Made by a program: the position numbers and the translations under genes. A stretch of DNA of 64,000 bases from Pseudooceanicola nanhaiensis DSM 18065 (GTDB lineage Bacteria > Pseudomonadota > Alphaproteobacteria > Rhodobacterales > Rhodobacteraceae), in NCBI RefSeq assembly GCF_000688295.1, contig NZ_JHZF01000011.1:1582288-1646287 (forward strand). Reading direction: 5' to 3'. Shown piece by piece: positions 17,003 through 25,825 of the stretch. Each line of letters opens with the position of its first letter. The stretch's first letter is position 1. The notes below the pieces were generated by a model. That model did no database searches, was not told where the DNA came from, and saw only the letters and a program-made list of their open reading frames with translations.

Positions 17003-17782
17003 ATGACCAAGACCCGACGCACCCTGATGGCCGCCCTGGCCCTGACTCTCTGCGTCGCGGGCGTCTCCGCGGCCCGGGCGCAATCCGCGGAGGCCTTCGT
17101 CAAGGCGTTCTCCGGCCAGTGGTACGTCTTCGACAATGCCTATTCCTCGGGGCCCGAGCCCTGCGGCCTTCAGCTGGGCACCGAAGGTGCCGGCGACCCC
17201 AAGCGATACGTGGCCAAGGCCGAAAGCTGCACCGCGCCGCTGTCGGCCCTGACGAAATGGCATATCGAGGAAGGCCAGCTCCAGCTCCTCGATGCCGAGG
17301 GCACGACGATCGCGCAGCTTGGCGGCAACCAGCTCCGGGTGACGGGCGATCTGGGCGACGGCAGCCGCGCGGTGATCGCCGAACGCGGCGCGGGCAACCA
17401 GGACACCGCGGCGCTGGCCGCCGCGATCCGCAAGCACCGCTGCGTCTATTCGGGCTTCACCTCGACCTGCGCCGAGAAGGCCGACCTGCAGGCCCCCGAG
17501 ATGACCGGCGACGACGGCGCCTTCTCGAGCGTCGGTGTCCTGGTGAAGCTGAACGTCCGCAACCAGCCGCGCAACGACGCGCCGGTGATCGGCGTGCTGA
17601 ACGAAGGCACCTGCCTGAAGGTGAATTACTGCACCACCGCCTCGGACGGCGTCTGGTGCCGCGCCCGCTTCGGCGCGCAATCCGGCTGGGTCAAGAAGAC
17701 CGCGCTGCGCCAGTCCGAATGGCCCGTGATGACCTATGCCAATTCCTGCACGGCAGAGCCCGAAACCAAGACCGACGGGTGA
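17003..17782 (+). CDS. exported protein with Inh-type inhibitor domain and SH3 domain
   Basis: Secreted or periplasmic protein of 259 residues (signal peptide ending AARAQ). Residues about 32-110 (SGQWYVFDNAYSSGPEPCGLQL ... QLGGNQLRVTGD) resemble the AprI/Inh beta-barrel that inhibits serralysin-type metalloproteases, with paired Cys. The C-terminal part (VKLNVRNQPRNDAPVIGVLNEGTCLKV ... GAQSGWVKKTAL) is a bacterial SH3 domain. As the last gene of the curli unit it may protect or anchor the matrix, but this is inferred. The Inh call is the weaker of the two. Confidence 0.7.
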   Translation: MTKTRRTLMAALALTLCVAGVSAARAQSAEAFVKAFSGQWYVFDNAYSSGPEPCGLQLGTEGAGDPKRYVAKAESCTAPLSALTKWHIEEGQLQLLDAEGTTIAQLGGNQLRVTGDLGDGSRAVIAERGAGNQDTAALAAAIRKHRCVYSGFTSTCAEKADLQAPEMTGDDGAFSSVGVLVKLNVRNQPRNDAPVIGVLNEGTCLKVNYCTTASDGVWCRARFGAQSGWVKKTALRQSEWPVMTYANSCTAEPETKTDG

Positions 17783-17885
17783 GACATCTTTCCGCTGCGC
17801 CGGCCGGGCGCGGCGGGATTTTCGCCATTCACGCTGCGGGCCAAAGGTCTCGCCCCCGCGCCATCAAGGTGTCGTTCGGCTTGGA

Positions 17886-17961
<76 letters not shown>

Positions 17962-17972
17962 GTGCGCGTCCG

Positions 17973-18000
17973 TCTATCGCAAAGCCCGCGCGGGGGGCAA
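17973..18000 (-). promoter_or_regulatory. possible promoter of tRNA-Val(TAC)
   Basis: Leftward, TTGCCC (18000-17995), 16-bp spacer and GATAGA (17978-17973) end 11 bp before the tRNA. The -35 is good and the -10 weak. Confidence 0.35.
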
Positions 18001-18007
18001 GGGGTAC

Positions 18008-18811
18008 ATGAGCACGCCGCCGTTCGTCGTCTTCTCCGATCTCGACGGGACCCTGCTGGACCACGAGGACTACACCTGGACCGCGGCGCTGCCGGCGCTG
18101 GCCAAGCTCCGGGCGCATGGGGTGCCCGTCGTGCTCGCCTCGTCCAAGACGGCGCCCGAGATCGCACCCTTGCGCGAACAGTTGCGGCTGACCCACTGCC
18201 CCGCCATCGTCGAGAACGGCGCCGGGATCCTGCCGCCAGGCACGGCGCCCGACACCAGCAACGCGGCCTATCTGCGGCTCCGGCGCATCCTCGACGCGAT
18301 GCCGCCGGGCCTGCGCCGGCATTTCGAGGGCTTCGGCGACTGGAGCGCGGACGAGGTCGCCGAGCGCACCGGGCTGCCCCCCGAGGACGCGCGCCTCGCC
18401 CGGCAGCGCGGCTTCTCCGAGCCCGGCGTCTGGACCGGCCCGGCCGAGCTCAGGAGCCGCTTCCTCGCCCAGCTCGAGGCCGAGGGCGTCAGCGCCCGGC
18501 TGGGCGGCCGGTTCCTGACGCTCTCCTTCGGCGGCACGAAGGCCGATCGCATGGCGGAGGTGCTGGAGGGCTACGCCCTCGGCGGCGCGCCCCCGCCTGC
18601 GGTGGCGCTCGGAGATGCGCCGAACGATGTCGAGATGCTGAATGCCGCGGATCACGGGGTCATCGTGGCGAACCCGCACGGGAGCGAACTGCCGGTTCTG
18701 GCGGGAGAACGGGCAGGACGCATCCGGCGGAGCACGAAACCGGGTCCCGCGGGTTGGAACGAGATGATCCTCAGGCTAGTTTCCGAATTGACAGCCCGCA
18801 GCGGCGATTAG
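18008..18811 (+). CDS. HAD phosphatase, mannosyl/glucosyl-3-phosphoglycerate phosphatase type
   Basis: Haloacid-dehalogenase superfamily phosphatase of 267 residues. The nucleophile motif FSDLDGTLLD is at residues 9-18, motif II is VVLASSKT and motif IV is ALGDAPNDVEML; the TSNAAYLRLRRIL cap belongs to the MpgP/Cof group. The next gene is a GpgS-like synthase, so the likely reaction is removal of phosphate from glucosyl-3-phosphoglycerate to give the osmolyte glucosylglycerate. The gap is 12 bp, clearly an operon. Start ATG 18008 after AAGGGG. Confidence 0.85.
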   Translation: MSTPPFVVFSDLDGTLLDHEDYTWTAALPALAKLRAHGVPVVLASSKTAPEIAPLREQLRLTHCPAIVENGAGILPPGTAPDTSNAAYLRLRRILDAMPPGLRRHFEGFGDWSADEVAERTGLPPEDARLARQRGFSEPGVWTGPAELRSRFLAQLEAEGVSARLGGRFLTLSFGGTKADRMAEVLEGYALGGAPPPAVALGDAPNDVEMLNAADHGVIVANPHGSELPVLAGERAGRIRRSTKPGPAGWNEMILRLVSELTARSGD

Positions 18812-18823
18812 AAGGGGATATCG

Positions 18824-20047
18824 GTGGCGGACTTTCATCAGAACGGCAATATCGCGACGATCCACAATCTCCGCACCACCACCGACGAGGATCTCACCAG
18901 GGAGCTCGTCACCTTCGCCAACACCCGCAAGATTTCCCTCATCCTGCCCTCGCTCTATTCCGAGCTCGAGGGCGAGGCGCTGCCCAACATCCTCAAGGAA
19001 CTGGCGCAGGTCCCCTACCTGCACCGCATCATCATCGGCCTCGACCGCGCCGACGAGGCGCAGTACCGCCACGCGCGCGATTTCTTCTCGGTCCTGCCGC
19101 AGAACCACGTCGTGATCTGGAACGACAGCCCCCGGATGCTCGAGATCCAGCGGCGGCTCAACGATCTGGGCCTCGCGCCGAACGAGCCCGGCAAGGGAAA
19201 GAACGTCTGGTCCTGCCTCGGATTCCTGATCGCCTGCGCCGATACGGCGGTGGTGGCGATCCACGATTGCGACATCGTCACCTACGACCGCGAGATGCTC
19301 TCGCGCCTCGTCTACCCGGTGGCGAACCCGAATTTCCCCTACCAGGTGGCCAAGGGCTATTACGCCCGCATCGGCAGCGGCAAGATCAACGGGCGGGTCA
19401 GCCGGATGCTGGTCTCGCCCCTGCTGATCGCCCTGAAGCGGGTGATCGGGGACCGCGACTACCTCGATTTCCTGCGCGCCTTCCGTTATCCGCTCTCGGG
19501 CGAATTCGCGATGCGGACCTCGATCCTGCCCGACCTGCGGATCCCCTCGGACTGGGGGCTCGAGATCGGGGTGCTCTCCGAAGCCTGGCGCAACCTCGCG
19601 CCCAAGTCGGTCTGCCAGGTCGAGATCTCGGACGCCTATGACCACAAGCACCAGGAGCTGTCGCCCGAGGACAAGTCGAAGGGCCTCAGCCGGATGTCGA
19701 TCGACATCTGCAAGGCGGTGTTCCGCAAGCTCGCCGCCGACGGGACCGTGTTCAACGAAGAGGTCTTCCGCACGCTCAAGGCCACCTACTACCGCTCCGC
19801 GCTCGACCTGCTCGACAGCTATTACAACGATGCACGGATGAACGGGCTCTATGTCGACCGGCACCAGGAAGAGGCGGCGATCGAGATGTTCGCCGAGAAC
19901 ATCATCGCCGCCGGGCACGTGTTCCTCGACAACCCGGCCGAGACGCCCTTCATCCCCACATGGAACCGCGTGCATTCCGCCGATCCCGACCTGATGGCCG
20001 ACATGCTGAAGGCCGTGGCGGCCGACCTGCGGGAATACGGCATCTGA
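18824..20047 (+). CDS. glycosyltransferase, glucosyl-3-phosphoglycerate synthase-like
   Basis: Glycosyltransferase of 407 residues with a GT-A fold: ISLILPSLYSELEGEALPNILKEL near the N terminus, then the metal-binding DXD motif in AVVAIHDCDIVTYD, then FPYQVAKGYYARI. This matches GT81-type glucosyl-3-phosphoglycerate synthases, which join glucose from a nucleotide sugar to 3-phosphoglycerate. Start codon is GTG. It pairs with the phosphatase upstream (synthesis) and the GH13 phosphorylase at 22-24 kb (recycling). Mannosylglycerate is the alternative product. Confidence 0.82.
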   Translation: MADFHQNGNIATIHNLRTTTDEDLTRELVTFANTRKISLILPSLYSELEGEALPNILKELAQVPYLHRIIIGLDRADEAQYRHARDFFSVLPQNHVVIWNDSPRMLEIQRRLNDLGLAPNEPGKGKNVWSCLGFLIACADTAVVAIHDCDIVTYDREMLSRLVYPVANPNFPYQVAKGYYARIGSGKINGRVSRMLVSPLLIALKRVIGDRDYLDFLRAFRYPLSGEFAMRTSILPDLRIPSDWGLEIGVLSEAWRNLAPKSVCQVEISDAYDHKHQELSPEDKSKGLSRMSIDICKAVFRKLAADGTVFNEEVFRTLKATYYRSALDLLDSYYNDARMNGLYVDRHQEEAAIEMFAENIIAAGHVFLDNPAETPFIPTWNRVHSADPDLMADMLKAVAADLREYGI

Positions 20048-20160
20048 GCGGTTTCGGCGGTCCGCCGCCCGAGACCCGCGCGGGCTTCCGTTGCGGCAGG
20101 CCTTCCGGCTAGGCTGACCGGAGCGGCGGGCATCCCGACCCGCCCGGACAGGAGGCCCCC

Positions 20161-21954
20161 ATGACATCCCGCTTCGCGCCCCTCGCGCTCTCCCTCATCC
20201 TCGCCGCGCCGCTGCACGCCCAGCAGGCGGCGGACAGCGTGGCCCCCGAGGCCGCCGGGACCGCAGAGACCGGCTTTGCCGCCCTGCCGGACCGCGTGCA
20301 GGCCGCGCTCGACGCCAAGGCGCAGGGCAGGCCGAGCGAGGCACAGGAGTGGATGATCGCCGCCGCCAACCCGCTGGCGGTGGAAGCGGGCGCGAAGGTG
20401 CTGGAGGCCGGTGGCAGCGCCGCCGACGCGATGATCGCCGTGCAGAGCGTGCTGGGACTGGTCGAACCGCAGAGCTCCGGCCTCGGCGGCGGCGCCTTCC
20501 TGGTCTGGTACGACGCGGAGAGCGGGGCGCTGACCACGCTCGACGGACGCGAGACGGCGCCCCTGGACGCCACCCCGCAGCTCTTCCAGGACGGGAGCGG
20601 CCAGCCGCTCGGCTTCTTCGATGCCGTGGTCGGCGGCCGCTCCGTCGGCACGCCGGGCACACCACGCCTGCAGGAGGAGGCCCACCGTCGCTGGGGCCGC
20701 GCCAACTGGGGCAGCCTCTTTGCCGACGCCATCACGCTGGCGGAGGATGGCTTCACCGTCTCCCCGCGCCTCGCCGCGCTCGTGGCCGAGGATCCCGAGC
20801 GGCTCCAGCGCTTCCCCGAGACGGCCGCCTATTTCTTCCCAGAGGGCACGGCGATCGCCGCCGGAGACCGGCTGACCAACCCGGCCTATGCCGACACCCT
20901 CCGCCAGATCGCCGCCAGGGGGGCGGACGCCTTCTACACCGGGCCCATTGCCGAGGACATCGTCGCGCGCGTCCGCGGGGCGGACGGCAACCCGGGCGTC
21001 CTCTCCACCCTCGACCTCGCGCTCTACCAGGTGAAGGAGCGCCCGGCCGTCTGCGCCCCGTACCGCGCCCACGAGATCTGCGGCATGGGCCCGCCCTCCT
21101 CCGGCGCGCTGACGGTCGGACAGATCCTCGGCATGCTCGACAGCTACGACCTCGCCGGGCTCGGTCCGGACGATCCCGAGGCCTGGCGCCTGATCGGGGA
21201 CGCCTCCCGCCTCGCCTTCGCCGACCGCGGCCGCTACATGGCCGACAGCGATTACGTCCCGATGCCCACCGAAGGGCTGGTGGCGCCCGCCTATCTCGCC
21301 GGACGCGCAAAGCTCCTCGACACCGACATGGCCCTGACCGAGGTCGGCCCGGGCGCGCCCGAATGGGACCACGCGATGCTCTGGGGCGATGACGACGCGA
21401 TCGAGCTGCCCTCGACCTCCCACATCTCCATCGTCGACGCGGACGGCAACGCGCTCTCGATGACCACGACGATCGAGAACGGCTTCGGCTCGCGCCTCTT
21501 CGTCCGGGGGTTCCTGCTGAACAACGAGCTGACGGACTTCTCCTTCTCGACCCATGACGAGGGCCGAGCGATCGCCAACCGGGTGGAGCCCGGCAAGCGC
21601 CCGCGCTCCTCGATGGCGCCCACCATCGTGATGCAGGACGGCGCGCCAAGGCTCGTCATCGGCTCACCGGGCGGCAGCCGGATCATCGGCTACGTCGCGC
21701 AGGCCATCATCGCGCATGTGGACTGGGGGATGGACGTGCAGCAGGCCGTCGCGATGCCGCACATGGTCAACCGCTTCGGCACCTTCGATGTCGAGGAGGG
21801 CGCCGACGCCGGGGCCATGGTCACGCAACTGACGAACCTCGGCTTCGAGGCCGCGGCGCGCGAGCTGAACTCGGGCCTGCACGCCATCGCCATCGGCGAG
21901 ACCCTCACCGGCGGCGCCGATCCCCGACGCGAAGGCATCGCCCTCGGGGACTAG
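20161..21954 (+). CDS. ggt: gamma-glutamyltransferase
   Basis: Periplasmic enzyme of 597 residues, made as a precursor that cuts itself in two; it cleaves glutathione and other gamma-glutamyl peptides. A signal peptide (SLILAAPLHAQ) precedes the large-subunit signatures GGSAADAMIAVQSVLGLVEPQSSGLGGGAF and LDGRETAP. The autoprocessing Thr is residue 419 in LPSTSHISIVDADGNA, followed by NNELTDFS, GKRPRSSMAPTIV and GSPGGSRI. It interrupts the glucosylglycerate genes; a functional link is not evident. Ends at a palindromic element. Confidence 0.95.
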   Translation: MTSRFAPLALSLILAAPLHAQQAADSVAPEAAGTAETGFAALPDRVQAALDAKAQGRPSEAQEWMIAAANPLAVEAGAKVLEAGGSAADAMIAVQSVLGLVEPQSSGLGGGAFLVWYDAESGALTTLDGRETAPLDATPQLFQDGSGQPLGFFDAVVGGRSVGTPGTPRLQEEAHRRWGRANWGSLFADAITLAEDGFTVSPRLAALVAEDPERLQRFPETAAYFFPEGTAIAAGDRLTNPAYADTLRQIAARGADAFYTGPIAEDIVARVRGADGNPGVLSTLDLALYQVKERPAVCAPYRAHEICGMGPPSSGALTVGQILGMLDSYDLAGLGPDDPEAWRLIGDASRLAFADRGRYMADSDYVPMPTEGLVAPAYLAGRAKLLDTDMALTEVGPGAPEWDHAMLWGDDDAIELPSTSHISIVDADGNALSMTTTIENGFGSRLFVRGFLLNNELTDFSFSTHDEGRAIANRVEPGKRPRSSMAPTIVMQDGAPRLVIGSPGGSRIIGYVAQAIIAHVDWGMDVQQAVAMPHMVNRFGTFDVEEGADAGAMVTQLTNLGFEAAARELNSGLHAIAIGETLTGGADPRREGIALGD

Positions 21955-21974
21955 CCCCGATCTTCATCTTTCCG

Positions 21975-22017
21975 GAAATACTCCCGCCGGAGGCTTCGCC
22001 CGCCCCCGGCGGGCGAA
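21975..22017. repeat. palindromic element after ggt (dispersed family, copy 1)
   Basis: GAAATACTCCC followed by TTCGCCCGCC (21995-22004), three-base loop, GGCGGGCGAA (22008-22017). It shares the AAATA-(T/C)CCC lead and GC-rich hairpin layout with elements at 30509 and 60368. It sits between converging genes and probably terminates ggt. Confidence 0.5.
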
Positions 22018-22024
22018 ATCTGCC

Positions 22025-22126
22025 CGGCGCTCCGCGCGTTCGGCCCTGAAACGCTCCACCGGAGCGTTTCCGAGGTGGGCGGCGCTCCGCGCGTTCGGCC
22101 CTGAAACGCTCCACCGGAGCGTTTCC
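22025..22126. repeat. two 47-bp direct repeats, each with a hairpin
   Basis: The same 47-bp unit occurs at 22025-22071 and 22080-22126, identical and 55 bp apart. Each ends with a hairpin GAAACGCTCC-ACC-GGAGCGTTTC (10-bp stem). It lies between converging ggt and the GH13 phosphorylase gene, so a double transcription stop is a simple reading; a mobile REP-like unit is another. Confidence 0.8.
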
Positions 22127-22136
22127 TGGACGGGCC

Positions 22137-23882
22137 TCACCCCCTGTTCGTGATCCAGCGGCACTGGTAGGGCGCGAAGCCGATCGGGCCGCCCGACGGC
22201 TCGACCCGCTCCCCGCTGAGCAGGTCCACCCATTCCTCGCCCTCGATCAGGTTGATCGCCAGCGGGTCGATCTCGACCGTCTCGGCACTCACGTTGTGCA
22301 GCGCGAAGATCGACTGGTCCCGGTCGAGGCTCTGGCGCCAGAGCCCGAAGACCCGCTCGTCGAGCTGCAGGGTGAACTGCGTCGCATTCGGATGGAACGC
22401 GCGCTGACGGCGCCGGATGCCGATCCGGCGCAGCATCTCCTGCAGGACCACGTGCTGGTCGCTCTCCGGGTCCTCCAGCAGCGCCTGCAGCCGTCCGTAA
22501 TCCCAGCGGTGCCGGTTGATGGCGCGGTTGTGGCCGGTCTTCTCGACCGCCTCGCGGTCATTGGGCGTGGCCAGCAGCGCGTGGATGTAGAAGGCGGGGA
22601 TCCCCTCCAGCGCCATCACCAGCGTCTGGCTGGCGAGGAACCGCGCGACCTGGTGGCCGTCCTCGCCGGCGAAGGTCCCCTTCATCGCCTCGAACCAGGT
22701 GATGTTCAGCTCATAGGGCGATTGCCCGCCCCCCGGCAGCGCCCGCATCGAAACCTCGCCGCCGAAGCTGCGCACCGCGTCGATGACCTTGCCGGTGTCC
22801 TCACCCGAGAGGATCCCCTCCGCCGGCCGCATCCCGATCCCGTCATGGCTCGCGGTGAAGTTCAGGTACGCGCATCCGAGCTGCGCGGGCGGCATCCCGC
22901 CCTGCCAGCGGATCAGGCGCTTCGCCGTGCCCGCGAGCATCGCGTGCAGCACCAGCGGGGGCAGCGAGAAGTTGTAGACCGCATGCGCCTCGTTCCGGTT
23001 GCCGAAATACGAGAGGTTCTCGGCATTGGGCACGTTGGTCTCGGTCAGCAGGATCAGCGGTTCGGCCGCGTAATCCGCGAAATGCCGCATCAGGCGGACG
23101 ATGGCATGGGTCTGCGGCATGTGGATCGACCTGGTGCCGACCTCCTTCCAGAGGAAGGCCACGGCGTCGAGCCGCACGATCCGCACGCCGTTGTCCATGT
23201 GCAGCCGCATGATCCGCAGGAATTCCAGCAGCACCTCCGGGTTGCGGAAGTCGAGGTCCACCTGGTCGTGGCTGAAGGTGCACCAGACATGGCGCGTGCC
23301 CCGGCTGGTCTCGACCTCGCGCAGCAGCGGATGGGTGCGCGGGCGCACCACCTCGGACAGGTCGTCCTCGGGCGAGGCCTCGAAGAAGAACCCGTCGTAG
23401 GGCGCGTGCCCCTGCCGGTAGGAGGCGAACCAGTTCGACTGCGACGAGACGTGGTTCAGCACGAGGTCCGACATCAGCAGGAATTCCGACCCGATGCGCG
23501 AGATGTCGGCCCAGTCGCCCAGCACCGGGTTCACCGCCCGGTAATCCGTCACCGCGAAGCCGTCGTCCGAGGTATAGGGGAAGAACGGCAGGATATGCAC
23601 GCCGTTGATCGTGCCGACGAAATGGCTGTGCAGGAAGTCCCGCAGCAGGTCGAGCGGCTTGTGCTGCCCGTCCACGATGGAATTGCCGTAGGTGATGCAG
23701 AGCGCATCGCGCTCCGACCATTGCCGGTTGCCGGGCACCCGGCCCCGCTTGCGCATCGTCGCACCCTCGGGCCAGAAGGCCTCGACAAGGCGGGGGCCCA
23801 GCTCCTCGGCGGCGTGGTCGGGATAGATCTGCTGGATCAGGCCGTTGAGCTTGGCCCAGAACGGCGATCGGGCATCGGACAT
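22137..23882 (-). CDS. GH13 sucrose-phosphorylase-like enzyme, probable glucosylglycerate phosphorylase
   Basis: Glycoside hydrolase family 13 protein of 581 residues of the sucrose phosphorylase subgroup. Visible barrel motifs: DLVLNHVSSQSNW, the nucleophile Asp in RIVRLDAVAFLWKE, the acid/base Glu in LLTETNVPNAENL, and the third carboxylate in LNFTASHDGIGMRP. Members of this group include glucosylglycerate phosphorylases. With the GpgS-like synthase and phosphatase 2-5 kb away, phosphorolysis of glucosylglycerate to glucose-1-phosphate and glycerate is the best guess; true sucrose phosphorylase is the alternative. Confidence 0.85.
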   Translation of the reverse strand: MSDARSPFWAKLNGLIQQIYPDHAAEELGPRLVEAFWPEGATMRKRGRVPGNRQWSERDALCITYGNSIVDGQHKPLDLLRDFLHSHFVGTINGVHILPFFPYTSDDGFAVTDYRAVNPVLGDWADISRIGSEFLLMSDLVLNHVSSQSNWFASYRQGHAPYDGFFFEASPEDDLSEVVRPRTHPLLREVETSRGTRHVWCTFSHDQVDLDFRNPEVLLEFLRIMRLHMDNGVRIVRLDAVAFLWKEVGTRSIHMPQTHAIVRLMRHFADYAAEPLILLTETNVPNAENLSYFGNRNEAHAVYNFSLPPLVLHAMLAGTAKRLIRWQGGMPPAQLGCAYLNFTASHDGIGMRPAEGILSGEDTGKVIDAVRSFGGEVSMRALPGGGQSPYELNITWFEAMKGTFAGEDGHQVARFLASQTLVMALEGIPAFYIHALLATPNDREAVEKTGHNRAINRHRWDYGRLQALLEDPESDQHVVLQEMLRRIGIRRRQRAFHPNATQFTLQLDERVFGLWRQSLDRDQSIFALHNVSAETVEIDPLAINLIEGEEWVDLLSGERVEPSGGPIGFAPYQCRWITNRG

Positions 23883-23990
23883 CAGGGAGCGCCTCGCTAG
23901 CTTCTCCCCTGTTTCAAGGATCGGCGGGAGGGTTTCAACCCCGACGACCGGCCCGGGCCGCGAAGGGCGCCGCCGTCCGGTGCCGCGCGT

Positions 23991-24479
23991 CTAATTGCCG
24001 GTCACCTGATCGATCGACTGCTTCAGCTGGTAGAGGGAGCGGGCATGCACCTCGGTCAGGCCCGTGGTGCGGACCCCCCGCAGGTCGTCGACCCGGGACA
24101 GGACGGTCCGCAGCCACGTGTCCTGCGCGACGTCCCCGCCGGCATGGGCCGCCAGCGTGCGGGCAGCGCCACGCAGCGCCTCCTCGAATCTCGAGAGCCC
24201 GAGACACGGAGACGCCCGCGGCACATCCGCGGCAGTCCCCCTTGCGGAAACCTGAACATAGGCGTCGGCGAGCGCGTAATAGGCTTCCACCATCGCCTCG
24301 CGCGCCACGCCGATATCCGGTGCGCCAGCATCGCACCGGACCAAACACTCGGACCGTTTCAACTCGTACCCCTTGAATTCCCGAACACTCGGAAAGCTGA
24401 GCGTGGGATGCCGGATTAACCCCGGATTGACGAGGTCCCGCATCGGTTTTGCGGAAGACCGTGGCGCCGGGGCAACCAT
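23991..24479 (-). CDS. hypothetical protein
   Basis: Reading frame of up to 162 residues, no family recognised. The middle and end look like helical protein (AREAMVEAYYALADAYVQ, SRFEEALRGAARTLAAHAGGD, VHARSLYQLKQSIDQVTG). A short Cys-containing part SECLVRCDAG precedes it. No transmembrane segment or clear signal peptide. The start is doubtful: the ATG at 24479 lies inside a 25-bp palindrome without a good ribosome site; ATG 24443 is an alternative. It sits next to the tRNA-Val island but outside its repeats. Confidence 0.45.
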   Translation of the reverse strand: MVAPAPRSSAKPMRDLVNPGLIRHPTLSFPSVREFKGYELKRSECLVRCDAGAPDIGVAREAMVEAYYALADAYVQVSARGTAADVPRASPCLGLSRFEEALRGAARTLAAHAGGDVAQDTWLRTVLSRVDDLRGVRTTGLTEVHARSLYQLKQSIDQVTGN

Positions 24480-24495
24480 TTCCGAAATGGTTGCC
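24471..24495. repeat. 25-bp perfect palindrome
   Basis: Arms GGCAACCATTTC (24471-24482) and GAAATGGTTGCC (24484-24495) around a single C. It covers the putative start of the hypothetical gene at 23991-24479. It could be an operator or an RNA hairpin; no T-run supports termination. Confidence 0.6.
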
Positions 24496-24580
24496 GCACG
24501 GGCGTCGAGGCGGGTCGCCCGAGGACGCGGGCAAGGCCAGCCGGGCGAAGCGGCGCGAGATGCGATCGGAAGGAAGGAAG

Positions 24581-24631
24581 TGGTGGGTGATAAGGGATTT
24601 GAACCCCTGACATCTTCGATGTGAACGAAGC
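24581..24631. repeat. left attachment repeat (3' end of tRNA-Val CAC)
   Basis: 51 bp identical to 26084-26134, which is the 3' part of the intact tRNA-Val(CAC) gene from the anticodon arm through CCA. The rest of the tRNA is missing here, so this is the partial copy made when an element integrated into the tRNA 3' end. Confidence 0.9.
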
Positions 24632-24731
24632 CGCGTAGCCTCTGCCGCAGCTTGACGCGTCAGGCTCCCTCGCCTCTGTTAATCTTCAAATTGAATATGT
24701 ACCTTGTCCGGAAGAATTGAAGGACAACGCC

Positions 24732-25043
24732 GTGACGACCGAAGATCTGAACACCATTGCGGCCACGGTCGCTCGCCTCGAAACAATCGACACTGACCTA
24801 CAGCGGCGCATCGCCTGCCTTTCCGACCGCGCGATCCGACCGTTGGAGCTGATTGAAGATGCGCTGTTGCTCATACCGGAGGGCTTCGAATGGGGCGCCG
24901 GATCTGGTGAGGACCCTGGCTTCTGGGCGTGGGTCGCGCCTCAAGCCCATGCTGAGGAGATCGTTACCGCGTCCCGCCTCACATTTGCGATCACCGCGGC
25001 CGCGCTCTGGGCGATTTCCAACGCGCGGGAACAGGTCGCTTGA
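24732..25043 (+). CDS. hypothetical protein on tRNA-Val island
   Basis: Unknown protein of about 103 residues. GTG 24732 is preferred because AAGGA lies seven bases before it; TTG 24717 in the same frame would add five residues. The N-terminal half is a likely helix ([27 protein letters not shown]). The centre is acidic and aromatic ([19 protein letters not shown]), and a hydrophobic end ([16 protein letters not shown]) could be membrane-associated. Its stop overlaps the ATG of the acetyltransferase (TGATG), so the two probably act together. No family recognised. Confidence 0.6.
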   Translation: MTTEDLNTIAATVARLETIDTDLQRRIACLSDRAIRPLELIEDALLLIPEGFEWGAGSGEDPGFWAWVAPQAHAEEIVTASRLTFAITAAALWAISNAREQVA

Positions 25044-25825
25044 TGCTGCGCTACCCCTACACATTCGAGTTCAGCCCGGCCATAGAAGCCTTCTTCGTCG
25101 AGAATAACATATTTTTGTCCCACCCATTGAGGATTGCCGGCGTGCACAAGCCGGGGGAGCGTCTGACCATTCAACGGCAAGCCCTGGTCGAGCCGTATTC
25201 GGCGATGTGCAAGGGCGTCTTCGTTTCCATGGGGGCCTTTTCTTTCAACCAGTCGCGGATCTTCCCTCCGAACCGCATCGGCCGCTACTGTTCCATCTCT
25301 TGGTCTGTCTCCATAATGGCAGGCGATCACCCGATCGAACACGTCAGCACGCATCCCTTCACCTACCGAGACTATTACGAGCGGCGCATCAAGCAGGACT
25401 GCGGAGCGGCTCCGGCGATCGCACCATTCACCCCTGACCGGGGGCCCGTCGAGATCGGCAACGATGTCTGGATCGGCCAGAATGTCCTGATACGGAACGG
25501 CCTGAGCATCGGCAACGGGGCTGTCGTGGCAGCCGGCGCGGTCGTAGTGAAGGATGTGCCGCCTTACGCAATCGTGGGCGGCAATCCCGCCAAAGTCATC
25601 CGGTATCGCTTCGATCCGGAGGTCATTGCGAAACTGCAGCATTCGGAATGGTGGCGATACCACATCAAGGATTTCGAGGGTCTTGACGTCGCAGACCCTG
25701 GCGCCTTCGTCGACGGTCTGGCCGCCCGCGTGGCAGCGGGTGACGTTCAGCCCTACCGACCGCAGGTCATCGACCTGGCGCAGGAGATCGATTCTGTGGT
25801 GAAATCTGACGCAGCCGTCATATAG
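25043..25825 (+). CDS. CatB-related hexapeptide-repeat O-acetyltransferase
   Basis: Left-handed beta-helix acetyltransferase of about 260 residues, of the CatB/Vat/VirB-related group. Typical features: [29 protein letters not shown], with the probable catalytic His in the GDHP segment, then [54 protein letters not shown]. Such enzymes acetylate sugars of surface polysaccharides or antibiotics. The ATG at 25043 overlaps the stop of the preceding small gene. It is island cargo; the acceptor cannot be told. Confidence 0.88.
   Translation: MLRYPYTFEFSPAIEAFFVENNIFLSHPLRIAGVHKPGERLTIQRQALVEPYSAMCKGVFVSMGAFSFNQSRIFPPNRIGRYCSISWSVSIMAGDHPIEHVSTHPFTYRDYYERRIKQDCGAAPAIAPFTPDRGPVEIGNDVWIGQNVLIRNGLSIGNGAVVAAGAVVVKDVPPYAIVGGNPAKVIRYRFDPEVIAKLQHSEWWRYHIKDFEGLDVADPGAFVDGLAARVAAGDVQPYRPQVIDLAQEIDSVVKSDAAVI

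Noticed and set aside
24581-24631. Second tRNA-Val
   Set aside because: Only the 3' part is present; the D arm and 5' acceptor strand are missing, so it is an attachment-site copy.
25040-25042. TTG start for the acetyltransferase
   Set aside because: The adjacent ATG at 25043 overlaps the upstream stop and is the better coupled start.
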